Positions 7,238 through 16,175 of a DNA stretch of 64,000 nucleotides are shown piece after piece. Below the pieces are notes generated by a model that was not told where the DNA came from, did not search any database, and saw only the letters and a program-made list of their open reading frames with translations. Each line of letters opens with the position of its first letter. The stretch's first letter is position 1. The translations under genes were made by a program, and so were the position numbers. Source of the DNA: Nocardiopsis sp. FR4 (GTDB taxonomy: Bacteria; Actinomycetota; Actinomycetes; Streptosporangiales; Streptosporangiaceae); contig NZ_VWVV01000030.1 in the NCBI RefSeq assembly GCF_009830945.1, positions 1 to 64,000 of the forward strand. Reading direction: 5' to 3'.

Positions 7238-10200
7238 ATGCCCCCTGCCGGCCACCCGCCCTCCTCCGGTCCCCTGAGCACCTTCCAGCAAGTGGAGATG
7301 CTCACCAACAGCGAGGGGAAGGTCAGCCCCTCCACCTTCCCCGTCCCCAACGCCTCCCCCGACTACATCGAGGGTCTGGCCGCCGACCTGCGCACCGCGG
7401 GTGAGTCGGTGGCCGACACCGGCAACGACATCAACGGCTCCTGGAGCGGCCTCACCAACTGCTACAAGGCCCCCGAGGCAGCCGAGCTGTACACCGTCCT
7501 GGCCCCCGTGGCCAGCAACGGCGACGACGTCTCGACCGGGATGGGCCAGGCCGCGACCGCCCTGGAGACCTTCGCCGCCGACCTGCGCTCGATCAAGTCC
7601 CGCTGGTCCACCCTGCGCGCGGAGGCCTACGAGTTCCGGGCCCGCATCGACGCCGAGGGCGAGGACTGGCGCAAGGGAGACGGGTGGTTCGGCTTCGGCG
7701 ACAGCGCCAACGTCGAGGAGAACGACCGCCTCATCGAACGGGGCCAGAACCTCATCGAGGAGTACGAGGAGGCCGAGCGCGTCTGCGCCAACGGGGTCAA
7801 CAAGTTCGTTCCCGACCGCACCAGGTTCGAGGCGGCGCCCAAGGGCGACGGCGCACTCGATCCCGGCGTGTTCTACCACGGCTACGAGCAGGACCTGTCG
7901 GACCTGGCCACCGAGTGGGAGCTGGGCGGGGCCGAGATGGACGCGAACTGGGTGGTCGACGTCGGGTCGGCGGTGTGGGACTTCGGCGTCGACGCGGTCG
8001 AGGGCACCGGCGCGATGCTGGGCATGCACAGCTCCGAGGGCTGGTTCCAGGCCTCGTGGGGTGACGCCCTGTGGGAGTACCACGAGGGCAACGTCCAGTC
8101 CGCGCTGAGCATGGTGGGCATGTACGACGCCGAGTCCGACAGCTACGGCTGGGCGGGCTGGGACAGCGTCGGATCGGCCTGGAAGGACGCCGCGCACGCG
8201 GTGGTGCCCTGGGAGGAGTGGGGCGACCGGCCCGGCTACGTGATCGGCACCGCCCTGCTCAACATCGGCGCCACCGTGGGCGGCGCCCTGCTGACCGCCA
8301 CCGGCGTGGGCGCCGTGGTCGGCGTGCCGCTGATGGCCTGGCGCGGCATGGCCATGCTGGACAGCATGGGCGGAGGCCGAGGCGGCTCCGGCGGCGGTTC
8401 GGGGATCGACGTGGACGTGCCCCAGAACTTCCCCGCCTTCGGCGGCCAGGGCTCGCCCGTCATCAACATCGACACCAGCCGGTTCAGCGGCAGCGGTGCG
8501 CTCTCGGCCCAGCTCACCGACGCCAACTCCGCGCTGAACTGGCTGCTCGCCAGCACCGGTGAGTCCTCGACCTCCACCGGCGGGGACAACCCCAGGACGC
8601 AGAACACCTCCGGTGAGCAGGCCCCGCGTGTGTCCTCGCCGAACCGGGACAAGGAGAAGGAGAACGTCTCCAGGAAGGCGGGCACGGACCCCACCGCCCA
8701 ACAGCTCAAGGACACCGAGGACCTGCTGTCCCAGCTCGGCCCCGCCGACGTGGCGGAGCTCCAGCGGACCGAGCGCGACGTCCTGGCCGAAGGCGGTTCC
8801 CGGGGCTCGGAGTCCAGCGGCTCCCGCCAGGCCGAGGAAGCGGGGCTGGACCCCTCCCTGGACTCCGTCTTCGCCGAGGGCCGCGCCCTGGCCTCGGACT
8901 ACCCGGCCTGGGAGATGGGCCCGCTCAGGGACGGCCCCGAAGGGGACAGGGTGCCCGCCCACGTCGGCGGCGGAAACCCCGACACCCTGACCGCCGCCCG
9001 GGACGTTCCGTCCTCCTCCTCGCCCTCCCGCCTCGACCTGACCGACATCGGCGGCGACCGCTTCCCCGACACACCGGACACCCATCGCGACACCGGTTCC
9101 CGCGACCGCGGCCCCGAGATGCGTGACGACTCCCCCAGAGTCCACAACAGAGCCGACGACTCACCCGGCACCGACCCCGTCAGCGGCGAGAACGGCAACC
9201 AGAGGCCCACGGAGGTCTCCGACAGGCCCCGCCAGGACACGACCGCGGAGCGCACCAGGGTCACCGGTGAGCTTCCCGAGCGCCCGGGCCGCCACGACGA
9301 CGCCGATCCTCCGACCGGGGACCGGGATGCCGACACCGACGGACCCGCGCGGCGCTCCGGCAACGGGGACTCCGGCAACGGAAACTCCTCGGACGGCAGC
9401 GGAAACGGAGAGAGCTCCGACCCCTGGAACAACGACAGCCTGGACGATCGCTACCGGCCGCCGGTCGTGCCGGAGGAGAACCGCACCACGATCGAGCCCG
9501 GCGCCCGGGCGAGCAGGAACGGCCCCGGCTATCCCGGCCCCAACTCGGTCTTCGCCCCCAAGGGCGGCCTCAAAGCCAACTGGATGTACGAACTCCCCGG
9601 ACGGGGGAAGTTCTACACCGATGGTGAGGGCAAGGTCAGCTACATCGACACGCACGCGGGTGAGAAGGGCGACCGCAACCCCGAGCTGAGAAAGCCGCGG
9701 CCGAATGTCACCTACGCGGTCGACGTCCTGGAGAACAAGGGCAAGAAGTACTTCTACGAGACCGACAGCCACAGCAGGACCGCCCATGCCCACGGAGAGC
9801 TCCAGAGGATCAAGTCCGATGCGGAGAACGGCGGACTGAGCCTGGAGGAGAAGAACGAGATCTACCGCGCGGACGACCAGGGCCAGGAGGGCCGCAAGGG
9901 CAACAGGGTCTACAAGGGTGACGAGGAGTACCACAAGACCGACTGGGACGGAGGCCACTTCATCGGCACCGGCTTCGGCGGCAGTGGCCACAGACTCAAC
10001 CTGTACGCGCAACTGCGGGAACTCAACCAGCAGGTCACCGGTGGCACACCTGAGACCAACTTCTTCGCTCTCGAAAGAGAGTGGAGAGCGGCCCTCGACG
10101 CCGGACAAGCAGTCAGGGTCGACTTCGAGGCGGATTACGGTGACAGAGGCGAGGTCCCAACGGCCATCAAGGTCAAGTACTGGATCGACGGAGAGCCTCA

Positions 10201-10432
10201 GGAACCCATCACCTACCACAACCAACCGGATGTGAAACGGGGTTCCGCGTCCGCACGTTCCTACGCCGAACGCGTCGCCGCTACGGCACTCGGCGCTGCT
10301 CTGCTCATGGGGATAGGCGAATACGATGTCTATGACGAACAAGCGAACCCGTACGCTGGTCTCGGCGGCTCCGAGCAGGCGTCGAGCGTGGCCTCCGAAA
10401 CCAGAAACCAAGAGACGAGCCATCCTTCATGA
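7238..10432 (+). CDS. Polymorphic toxin with C-terminal DNA/RNA non-specific endonuclease domain
   Basis: A 1064-residue protein. Residues 40-190 are helical and contain a WSG turn (Trp69-Ser70-Gly71) like WXG/LXG export domains. Residues 333-372 are hydrophobic. Residues 375-770 form a long Gly/Ser/Asp/Arg-rich linker. Residues about 790-985 carry an Endonuclea_NS_2-type nuclease with the DGGHFIGTGFGG motif (Asp904, His907) and RLNLYAQLRELNQ. About 40 further residues include a small hydrophobic run. By family it is a contact-dependent DNase delivered by type VII secretion. The 3' end is visibly poorer in G+C than the 5' end, a sign that the toxin tip was acquired. The immunity gene overlaps its stop by ATGA. 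Confidence 0.88.
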   Translation: MPPAGHPPSSGPLSTFQQVEMLTNSEGKVSPSTFPVPNASPDYIEGLAADLRTAGESVADTGNDINGSWSGLTNCYKAPEAAELYTVLAPVASNGDDVSTGMGQAATALETFAADLRSIKSRWSTLRAEAYEFRARIDAEGEDWRKGDGWFGFGDSANVEENDRLIERGQNLIEEYEEAERVCANGVNKFVPDRTRFEAAPKGDGALDPGVFYHGYEQDLSDLATEWELGGAEMDANWVVDVGSAVWDFGVDAVEGTGAMLGMHSSEGWFQASWGDALWEYHEGNVQSALSMVGMYDAESDSYGWAGWDSVGSAWKDAAHAVVPWEEWGDRPGYVIGTALLNIGATVGGALLTATGVGAVVGVPLMAWRGMAMLDSMGGGRGGSGGGSGIDVDVPQNFPAFGGQGSPVINIDTSRFSGSGALSAQLTDANSALNWLLASTGESSTSTGGDNPRTQNTSGEQAPRVSSPNRDKEKENVSRKAGTDPTAQQLKDTEDLLSQLGPADVAELQRTERDVLAEGGSRGSESSGSRQAEEAGLDPSLDSVFAEGRALASDYPAWEMGPLRDGPEGDRVPAHVGGGNPDTLTAARDVPSSSSPSRLDLTDIGGDRFPDTPDTHRDTGSRDRGPEMRDDSPRVHNRADDSPGTDPVSGENGNQRPTEVSDRPRQDTTAERTRVTGELPERPGRHDDADPPTGDRDADTDGPARRSGNGDSGNGNSSDGSGNGESSDPWNNDSLDDRYRPPVVPEENRTTIEPGARASRNGPGYPGPNSVFAPKGGLKANWMYELPGRGKFYTDGEGKVSYIDTHAGEKGDRNPELRKPRPNVTYAVDVLENKGKKYFYETDSHSRTAHAHGELQRIKSDAENGGLSLEEKNEIYRADDQGQEGRKGNRVYKGDEEYHKTDWDGGHFIGTGFGGSGHRLNLYAQLRELNQQVTGGTPETNFFALEREWRAALDAGQAVRVDFEADYGDRGEVPTAIKVKYWIDGEPQEPITYHNQPDVKRGSASARSYAERVAATALGAALLMGIGEYDVYDEQANPYAGLGGSEQASSVASETRNQETSHPS

Positions 10433-10887
10433 CGATTTCTCCGGAACGACAGAATGAAATCCTCCAGAGGATCGGTATCCTGATACTCGACGAGGCGGGA
10501 GACGATTGGCAGGAGATCATCGTGAGGTATTCCTGCCTCTCCACCACGTCGACGACCAGGACCATCATCACGACCAAAAACGGAGAAACCAGGAGAGGCG
10601 ACATACCACTTAAGGCCTCGACTCTCTTCTATGAACTCCGCAAAGAGATGCACGAGGACGAAAAGGGAACCTGGTACATCGCTGATTATAAGATCACAAG
10701 GCCAGGGAGCTTCTCCGTTGACTTCGACTACGAGAGTGAGCCACAGTTCGCTTTCGAAGTCGATCCGCGAACGTACTATGAGGACCTCGAGTACTTCCCC
10801 CGGCCGTTCGAGACCGTTCCCGAGTGGATGCAGGGCAAGCTTGTCCGGGCTCTGGAGATGATCAAGCGCGAGGAAGGAAACAACTGA
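10429..10887 (+). CDS. YezG-family immunity protein
   Basis: A 152-residue acidic protein. The N-terminal helix with DEAGDDWQEIIVRY, the central beta segments, and FSVDFDYESEPQF match the YezG (DUF600) immunity family. In Bacillus subtilis, YezG neutralises the LXG DNase YeeF, whose nuclease tip is of the same type as that of the toxin just upstream. The ATGA overlap with the toxin gene couples their translation. Base composition is low for this genome (many AGG, ATC and AAG codons), matching the toxin tip. Confidence 0.88.
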   Translation: MTISPERQNEILQRIGILILDEAGDDWQEIIVRYSCLSTTSTTRTIITTKNGETRRGDIPLKASTLFYELRKEMHEDEKGTWYIADYKITRPGSFSVDFDYESEPQFAFEVDPRTYYEDLEYFPRPFETVPEWMQGKLVRALEMIKREEGNN

Positions 10888-11034
10888 AACCAGGAAAGAA
10901 GAGGAACAATTAATCCGGTTCCCCGGTCCGCAAGCTCGTGGAGCCATACGGCACCGAAGGAACACCCGTCGCGGTTTCCCCTGGTGTCCCCGGGCAAGAG
11001 AACCAGAACGCGGCCGGGGAGGTGACGGCGCGGC

Positions 11035-12252
11035 TCAGGCCCGGCTGACCAGGGCGTCCACGTGCTCGGGGCTCAGGCAGTGCTCGATCACCATGACGGC
11101 CGCGCCGATCACACCCGCGCGCTCGCCCGCCACCGACGAGGCGATGCTCAGGTGCTCGGTGGCCAGCGGCAGCGACCGCTGGTAGATGACCTCGCGCACC
11201 CCGGCGATCAGGTGGTCCCCGGCCAGGGCGAGCGCCCCGCCGATGACGATGACCGACGGGTTGAACATGTTGACCGACGCGGCGAGCACCTCGCCGATGC
11301 CGCGGCCCGCCTGGCGCAGCGCGCGCAGCGCGGGCACCGACCCGTTGCGGGACAGCTCCACCACGTCGCGCGCCCCGCGGGCGGGCACCCCCTGGGCGGT
11401 GAGCACCTCGGCCAGGGCGGCGCCGCTGGCCACCGCCTCCAGGCAGCCGGTGTTGCCGCAGCGGCACGGCCGGTCGGCCCCGCTGGGGACGTGGATGTGG
11501 CCCATGTCCCCGGCCGCGCCCTGCGCCCCCCGGTAGACGCGGCCCTCGCTGACGATGCCGCAGCCGATGCCGGTGGCCACCTTGACGAACATCAGGTGGC
11601 TGGCCTCCGGCCAGGCGGTGTGGTGCTCCCCGACCGCCATGATGTTGACGTCGTTGTCCACCAGCACCGGCACGTCCAGTCGGCTGTGCACGTAGCCGGG
11701 AACGTCGTAGTCGTCCCAGCCGGGCATGATCGGCGGGTTGACCGCGCGCCCGGTGGAGTGCTGGACCGGCCCCGGCAGGCCGATGCCCAGGCCGAGCAGC
11801 TCGTCCGCGCCCCGCCCCGCGCCCGCGAGCAGGCCCCGGCCCCGGTCCGCCACCCAGTCCAGGACGGCCTCGGGCCCCAGCGCGATCTCCAGGTCGGCGC
11901 GCTCCTCGGCGAGCACGCTCCCCGACATGTCGGTGAGGGCGAGCCGGGCGTGGGTGGCGCCCAGGTCGGCGCCCAGCACGACGCGGGCGTCGGGCCGGAA
12001 GCAGAAGGTCGTGGGCGGCCTGCCCCCGGTGGAGACGGCCTCGCCCGCCGGTCCGATGAGCCCGCTGGCCAACAGGGCGTCCACGCGCTGTGTGACGGTG
12101 GAGCGGGCCAGCCCCGTGACCGAGGCCAGTTCCGAGCGGGTGCGCGGCCTGCCGTCCCGCAGGAGTCGGAGCAGGGTTCCCGCACCCGGCGGGGTGGTCG
12201 GAGCGACGGTCAAGCCGGGTCCCTCCGCACGAGTCAGCGCGTCTTCCGTCAT
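11035..12252 (-). CDS. ROK-family transcriptional repressor
   Basis: A 405-residue protein. Residues 25-80 form a winged helix (SELASVTGLARSTVTQRVDALL), and the remainder is the ROK sugar-kinase-like domain with GADLGATHARLAL. The zinc motif CRCGNTGCLE is near residue 260. The family senses sugars or sugar phosphates. It is transcribed divergently from a sugar-transport operon 109 bases away, so it probably controls that operon and itself through the palindrome at 12285-12307. The effector cannot be read from the sequence. Confidence 0.93.
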   Translation of the reverse strand: MTEDALTRAEGPGLTVAPTTPPGAGTLLRLLRDGRPRTRSELASVTGLARSTVTQRVDALLASGLIGPAGEAVSTGGRPPTTFCFRPDARVVLGADLGATHARLALTDMSGSVLAEERADLEIALGPEAVLDWVADRGRGLLAGAGRGADELLGLGIGLPGPVQHSTGRAVNPPIMPGWDDYDVPGYVHSRLDVPVLVDNDVNIMAVGEHHTAWPEASHLMFVKVATGIGCGIVSEGRVYRGAQGAAGDMGHIHVPSGADRPCRCGNTGCLEAVASGAALAEVLTAQGVPARGARDVVELSRNGSVPALRALRQAGRGIGEVLAASVNMFNPSVIVIGGALALAGDHLIAGVREVIYQRSLPLATEHLSIASSVAGERAGVIGAAVMVIEHCLSPEHVDALVSRA

Positions 12253-12284
12253 GCGAACAGTGAAGCACAGGACCTATTGATCGG

Positions 12285-12307
12285 TGGACAACCGTCTAAT
12301 GTGTCCA
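12285..12307. promoter_or_regulatory. Inverted repeat TGGACA-N11-TGTCCA, candidate ROK operator
   Basis: Perfect 6-bp half-sites (12285-12290 and 12302-12307) lie between the divergent ROK and transporter genes, 33 bases upstream of the ROK start. The spacing places the half-site centres about 1.6 helical turns apart. Confidence 0.6.
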
Positions 12308-12324
12308 GATCTAACAACTTATGC

Positions 12325-12354
12325 TTGACTGTCGACAGAAGTCCGGCGTACCGT
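12325..12354 (+). promoter_or_regulatory. Likely promoter of the carbohydrate operon
   Basis: TTGACT (12325-12330), an 18-base spacer, and TACCGT (12349-12354). The ATG at 12362 lies only seven bases after the -10, so the mRNA would be essentially leaderless. No Shine-Dalgarno is present before that ATG, which agrees. Confidence 0.45.
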
Positions 12355-12361
12355 TCCGGGC

Positions 12362-13501
12362 ATGTCAGTGAGCAAGGTCACAAGTCTGGGCGAGGTGGCG
12401 GACGCCGAGCACTCCGCCCCGCACGCCTACCGCGCCGCGGTGATCGGCACCGGCTTCATGGGCCGGGTCCACGCCCACGCCGTCCGCGCCGCCGGAGGCG
12501 AGGTGGTCGGGGTGGCGGGCTCCTCGCCCGACAAGGCCGAGCGGTTCCGCGCCGCCCACCGGGCCGGCCGGGCCCACGCCGACGCCCTGGAACTCCTGGG
12601 CAGCGACGACGTGGACGTGGTCCACGTGTGCGTCCCCAACCACCTGCACGCGCCGCTGAGCCTGGCCGCCCTGGCCGCCGGCAAACACGTGGTGTGCGAG
12701 AAGCCCCTGGCCACCGACGCCGCGACCGCCCGCGAGATGGTCGACGCCGCTCGCGAGGCCGACCGGATCGCCGTGGTCCCCTTCGCCTACCGCTTCCACC
12801 CGATGGCCCGCGAGGCGCGCGCCCTGGTCGCCGCCGGCTCCCTGGGCCGCCTCACCCTGGCCCACGGGGGCTACCTCCAGGACTGGCTCCTCCGCCCCGA
12901 GGAGGACAACTGGCGGGTCGACCCCGCGCTCGGCGGCCCCAGTCGCGCCTTCGGCGACATCGGCTCGCACTGGTGCGACATGCTGGAGTTCGTCACCGGC
13001 GACCGCATCAGCGCGGTGAGCGCCCTGACCGCGCGGACCAACGACACCCGGGCCGGGCGCCCGGTGGCCACCGAGGACCTGGTCTCCCTCCAGTTCGCCA
13101 CGGCGGGCGGGATGATCGGCAACGCGGTCGTCAGCCAGGTCTCGCCCGGACGCAAGAACCAGCTGGTGCTGGAGGTTACGGGCACCGAGGGGTCGCTGGT
13201 CTTCGACCAGGAGCGCCCCGAGACCCTGTGGGCGGGCGGCCGGGGGCGCTCGACCGTGATCTCCCGCGACGACCCGGCCCTGAGCGCCGACGCCGCGCGT
13301 CTGGCCACCGTCCCCGTGGGGCACCCGCAGGGCTACCAGGACTGCTTCAACGCGCTGGTGGCCGACACCGGAGCCGCGATAGCCGGAAGTGCGCCCGAGG
13401 GCCTGCCGGTGTTCGCCGACGGCCTGCGCGCCGCGGTCCTGGCCGAGGCCGTGCTGACCTCGGCGCGCGAGCGCCGCTGGGTCGAGGTGGCTGCGACGTG
13501 A
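12362..13501 (+). CDS. Gfo/Idh/MocA-family oxidoreductase
   Basis: A 379-residue NAD(P)-dependent dehydrogenase. The Rossmann motif AVIGTGFMGRVHA is at about residue 24, the Gfo/Idh EKP motif occurs as CEKPLATD, and an alpha/beta C-terminal domain follows. The family oxidises sugars or polyols such as inositol. It is first in an operon with a ribose-type ABC importer and TIM-barrel isomerases, so it probably acts on the imported sugar. The next gene starts within its stop codon (GTGA). Confidence 0.9.
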   Translation: MSVSKVTSLGEVADAEHSAPHAYRAAVIGTGFMGRVHAHAVRAAGGEVVGVAGSSPDKAERFRAAHRAGRAHADALELLGSDDVDVVHVCVPNHLHAPLSLAALAAGKHVVCEKPLATDAATAREMVDAAREADRIAVVPFAYRFHPMAREARALVAAGSLGRLTLAHGGYLQDWLLRPEEDNWRVDPALGGPSRAFGDIGSHWCDMLEFVTGDRISAVSALTARTNDTRAGRPVATEDLVSLQFATAGGMIGNAVVSQVSPGRKNQLVLEVTGTEGSLVFDQERPETLWAGGRGRSTVISRDDPALSADAARLATVPVGHPQGYQDCFNALVADTGAAIAGSAPEGLPVFADGLRAAVLAEAVLTSARERRWVEVAAT

Positions 13502-15093
13502 GCGGCGCGCCCCTGCTCCGGATGCGCGGCATCACCAAGTCCTTCCTGGGCGTGCGCGTCCTGCACGGCGTGGACCTGGACCTGTACCCCGGACGGCTGC
13601 ACGCCCTGGTCGGTGAGAACGGCGCGGGCAAGTCCACGCTGATGAAGGTGCTGGCCGGGGTGCACCGCCCGGACGGCGGCACCGTCGAACTCGACGGGGA
13701 GCCGGTCGCCTTCGAGCACCCGGTGCAGGCCCAGCGCGCGGGCGTGGCCACGGTGTTCCAGGAGTTCAACCTCCTGCCCGAGCGCACCGTCGCCGAGAAC
13801 GTCTTCCTGGGCCGCGAGATCCGCCGCCGCGGGCTGGTGGACGGCCGCGCCATGGAGCGGGCCACCGGTGAGCTGCTCGCCGGACTGGACCTGGAGGGGA
13901 TCGCCCCCGGGGCCCGGGTGCGCTCGCTGTCGGTGGCCCAGCAGCAGGTGGTGGAGATCGTCCGGGCGCTCTCGTTGGAGGCGCGCGTCATCTCCATGGA
14001 CGAACCCACCGCCGCGCTGGCCGACCACGAGGTGGAGGCGCTCTACCGGATCATCGGCCGCCTGCGCGAGCGCGGGGTGGCGGTGCTGTACGTGTCGCAC
14101 CGGATGCGGGAGATCTTCGACCTGGCCGACACGATCACCGTGCTCAAGGACGGACACCGGGTCACCACGGTCCCCGCCGGGGAGATCACCCCCGCCGAAC
14201 TGGTCCGCCGGATGGTGGGCCGTCCGGTCTCGGCGGTCTTCCCCGAACCCCTGGAGCCGCACGGGGAGCACGTGGGCCGGGTACGGCTGTCGGTCTCCGG
14301 GGGCGGCAACGCCCAGCTGGACGGGATCGGCTTCGAGGTGCGCGGCGGCGAGATCCTGGGCATGGCCGGGCTCCAGGGCAGCGGGCGCACCGAGGTGGCG
14401 CACGCGCTGTTCGGGGTGGAGCGCTTCACCCGGGGCGAGGTGCGCGTGGACGGGCGCCGGATCGATCCGCGCTCGCCGCTGCGGGCCGTGCGCGCCGGGC
14501 TGGCCCTGGTCACCGAGGACCGCAAGGCGCGGGGGCTGGCGCTGCACCAGTCGGTGGCGGCCAACGGACGCCTGGTCCTGGACGCGGTCTGGCCCTTCGG
14601 TTCGGCCCGCCGGGCGCGGCGGCTGCCCGGCATCCTGTCCTCGGTGGAGCTGGTCGCGCGCGGCGGCCACGACCAGGAGGTGCGCTACCTGTCCGGCGGC
14701 AACCAGCAGAAGGTGGTGCTGGCCAAGTGGCTGGCCGCCGAACCCGGGGTGATGGTGCTCGACGAGCCCACGCGCGGCATCGACGTGGGCGCCCGGCAGG
14801 CCGTCTACCGGTTGGTGCGGGAGCTGGCCGCGGCCGGGGTGGCCGTCGTGCTCATCTCCTCGGAGCTGCCCGAGCTGATCGGGATGGCGGACCGGCTGCT
14901 CGTGCTGCGGGACGGGCGGGTGGCGGGCGAGCTCCCCGGCGGCGCCAGCGAGGAGGCCGTCATGGCGATGGCCACCGGCTCCCCGCACGGGGGGCCCGCA
15001 CCGGAGGCCGTGGACCCGCGCACGCACCCGGCCGCCTCCCCCTCCGACGGACCGCCCCCGCACCCGTCACGGCACGAGGAGGCCGCCCCGTGA
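13498..15093 (+). CDS. Sugar ABC transporter ATP-binding protein, two fused ATPase domains
   Basis: A 531-residue protein of the RbsA/XylG type. The first domain has a complete Walker A (GENGAGKST, about residues 39-47), signature SVAQQQ and Walker B ISMDEPT. The second has a degenerate Walker A (GLQGSGRTE) but intact LSGGNQQK and MVLDEPTRGID, typical of the family, in which only one half may hydrolyse efficiently. The GTG at 13498 overlaps the upstream stop. The C-terminal 35 residues are Pro/His-rich. Confidence 0.93.
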   Translation: MSGAPLLRMRGITKSFLGVRVLHGVDLDLYPGRLHALVGENGAGKSTLMKVLAGVHRPDGGTVELDGEPVAFEHPVQAQRAGVATVFQEFNLLPERTVAENVFLGREIRRRGLVDGRAMERATGELLAGLDLEGIAPGARVRSLSVAQQQVVEIVRALSLEARVISMDEPTAALADHEVEALYRIIGRLRERGVAVLYVSHRMREIFDLADTITVLKDGHRVTTVPAGEITPAELVRRMVGRPVSAVFPEPLEPHGEHVGRVRLSVSGGGNAQLDGIGFEVRGGEILGMAGLQGSGRTEVAHALFGVERFTRGEVRVDGRRIDPRSPLRAVRAGLALVTEDRKARGLALHQSVAANGRLVLDAVWPFGSARRARRLPGILSSVELVARGGHDQEVRYLSGGNQQKVVLAKWLAAEPGVMVLDEPTRGIDVGARQAVYRLVRELAAAGVAVVLISSELPELIGMADRLLVLRDGRVAGELPGGASEEAVMAMATGSPHGGPAPEAVDPRTHPAASPSDGPPPHPSRHEEAAP

Positions 15094-16175
15094 CCCGCCT
15101 TCCCTCCCTCCTCCCCCGCGGACCGGTCCCGAGGCCGGGCACCACCGGCCTGGTCTACCTGGCCCTGGCGGTGCTGCTCGCGCTCGGCGCGGCCCTGGTG
15201 GCCGCGCGGGGCGGCAGCCTGTTCACCACCGCCACCACGGTCGACCTGTTCACCCGCAGCAGCCTGCTGGGGTTCCTGGCCATCGGCCAGACGCTGGTCA
15301 TCCTGTGCCGCTCCCTGGACCTGTCGGTGGGCTACGTCGCCGCCCTGTCCACGGTGGTCGCGGCCACCACCATGGCGGGCGACCCGTCCCGCATACTGCT
15401 GGGCGTGGGCGCGGCGCTCGGCCTGGCCGGACTGATCGGGCTGGTCAACGGCCTGGTGGTCACCGGTCTGCGGGTCAACCCGTTCATCGCCACCCTGGGC
15501 ACGGGGCTGGTCATCAAGGGGTACCTGGACACGAACTTCCAGGGTCCGGCCGGATCGGTCCCGGCCGCCTTCCAGGCCCTGGGCTACACGCGGATCGGCG
15601 TGCTGCCGGTGTCCACGCTGGTGATGCTGGGCGCCGCGGTGGCGGCGGTGGTGTTCCTGCGGCGCACCCGGATGGGCTACCACATGTACGCCGTCGGCGG
15701 CGACGCCGAGGTGGCCCGGCTCTCGGGCATCCGCGCCGGGGTGCCCACGGTCACCGCGCACGTGCTGTGCTCGGTGGCGGCTGGAACCGCCGGTCTGCTG
15801 CTGGCCGCGCGCTTCGGCACCGGCAGCGCCACCGTCTACGGCAACGGCTACGAGCTGGAGGCCATCGCGGCCGTGGTCCTGGGCGGCACCTACCTGCTCG
15901 GCGGGCGCGGCGGCGTGGCCGGAACCCTGGCGGGGGTGTTCATCCTCGCCACGCTCGACACGGTGTTCAACGTGCTGGGGGTCGACCCGTTCGTCAAGGA
16001 CGTGCTGCGCGGCGTCATCGTGATCGCCGCCGTGGCCGTCTACGCCCGCGGCCAGCACTCCCGGGCGGCCGTCCGGGTGCGCTTCCCCCCCGGCGGGGCG
16101 CCGCCGCCCGCCCCCGGGCCGGATTCCGGCACCGGCCCCGCCGCCCCCGCGCAGCCCCTCGGAGGCTCCCGATGA
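15090..16175 (+). CDS. Sugar ABC transporter permease (RbsC type), first
   Basis: A 361-residue protein with eight to ten membrane spans and the family signature around LDLSVGYVAALS. EAIAAVVLGGTYLLGGRG near residue 270 is the loop that contacts the ATPase. A 35-residue Pro/Gly tail follows the last span. The GTG start overlaps the ATPase stop (GTGA). With the next gene it should form a heterodimeric channel. Confidence 0.92.
   Translation: MTRLPSLLPRGPVPRPGTTGLVYLALAVLLALGAALVAARGGSLFTTATTVDLFTRSSLLGFLAIGQTLVILCRSLDLSVGYVAALSTVVAATTMAGDPSRILLGVGAALGLAGLIGLVNGLVVTGLRVNPFIATLGTGLVIKGYLDTNFQGPAGSVPAAFQALGYTRIGVLPVSTLVMLGAAVAAVVFLRRTRMGYHMYAVGGDAEVARLSGIRAGVPTVTAHVLCSVAAGTAGLLLAARFGTGSATVYGNGYELEAIAAVVLGGTYLLGGRGGVAGTLAGVFILATLDTVFNVLGVDPFVKDVLRGVIVIAAVAVYARGQHSRAAVRVRFPPGGAPPPAPGPDSGTGPAAPAQPLGGSR

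Noticed and set aside
6140..9145. 1001-codon minus-strand open frame opposite the toxin gene
   Set aside because: It is antisense to a well-supported gene, has Gly/Arg/Val-rich filler composition and no family motifs. Long antisense frames are usual at this G+C.
11062..13497. Upstream extension of the ABC ATPase frame across the dehydrogenase and ROK genes
   Set aside because: The real start is the GTG at 13498, which overlaps the dehydrogenase stop. The extension is Arg/Gly-rich and overlaps two strong genes.
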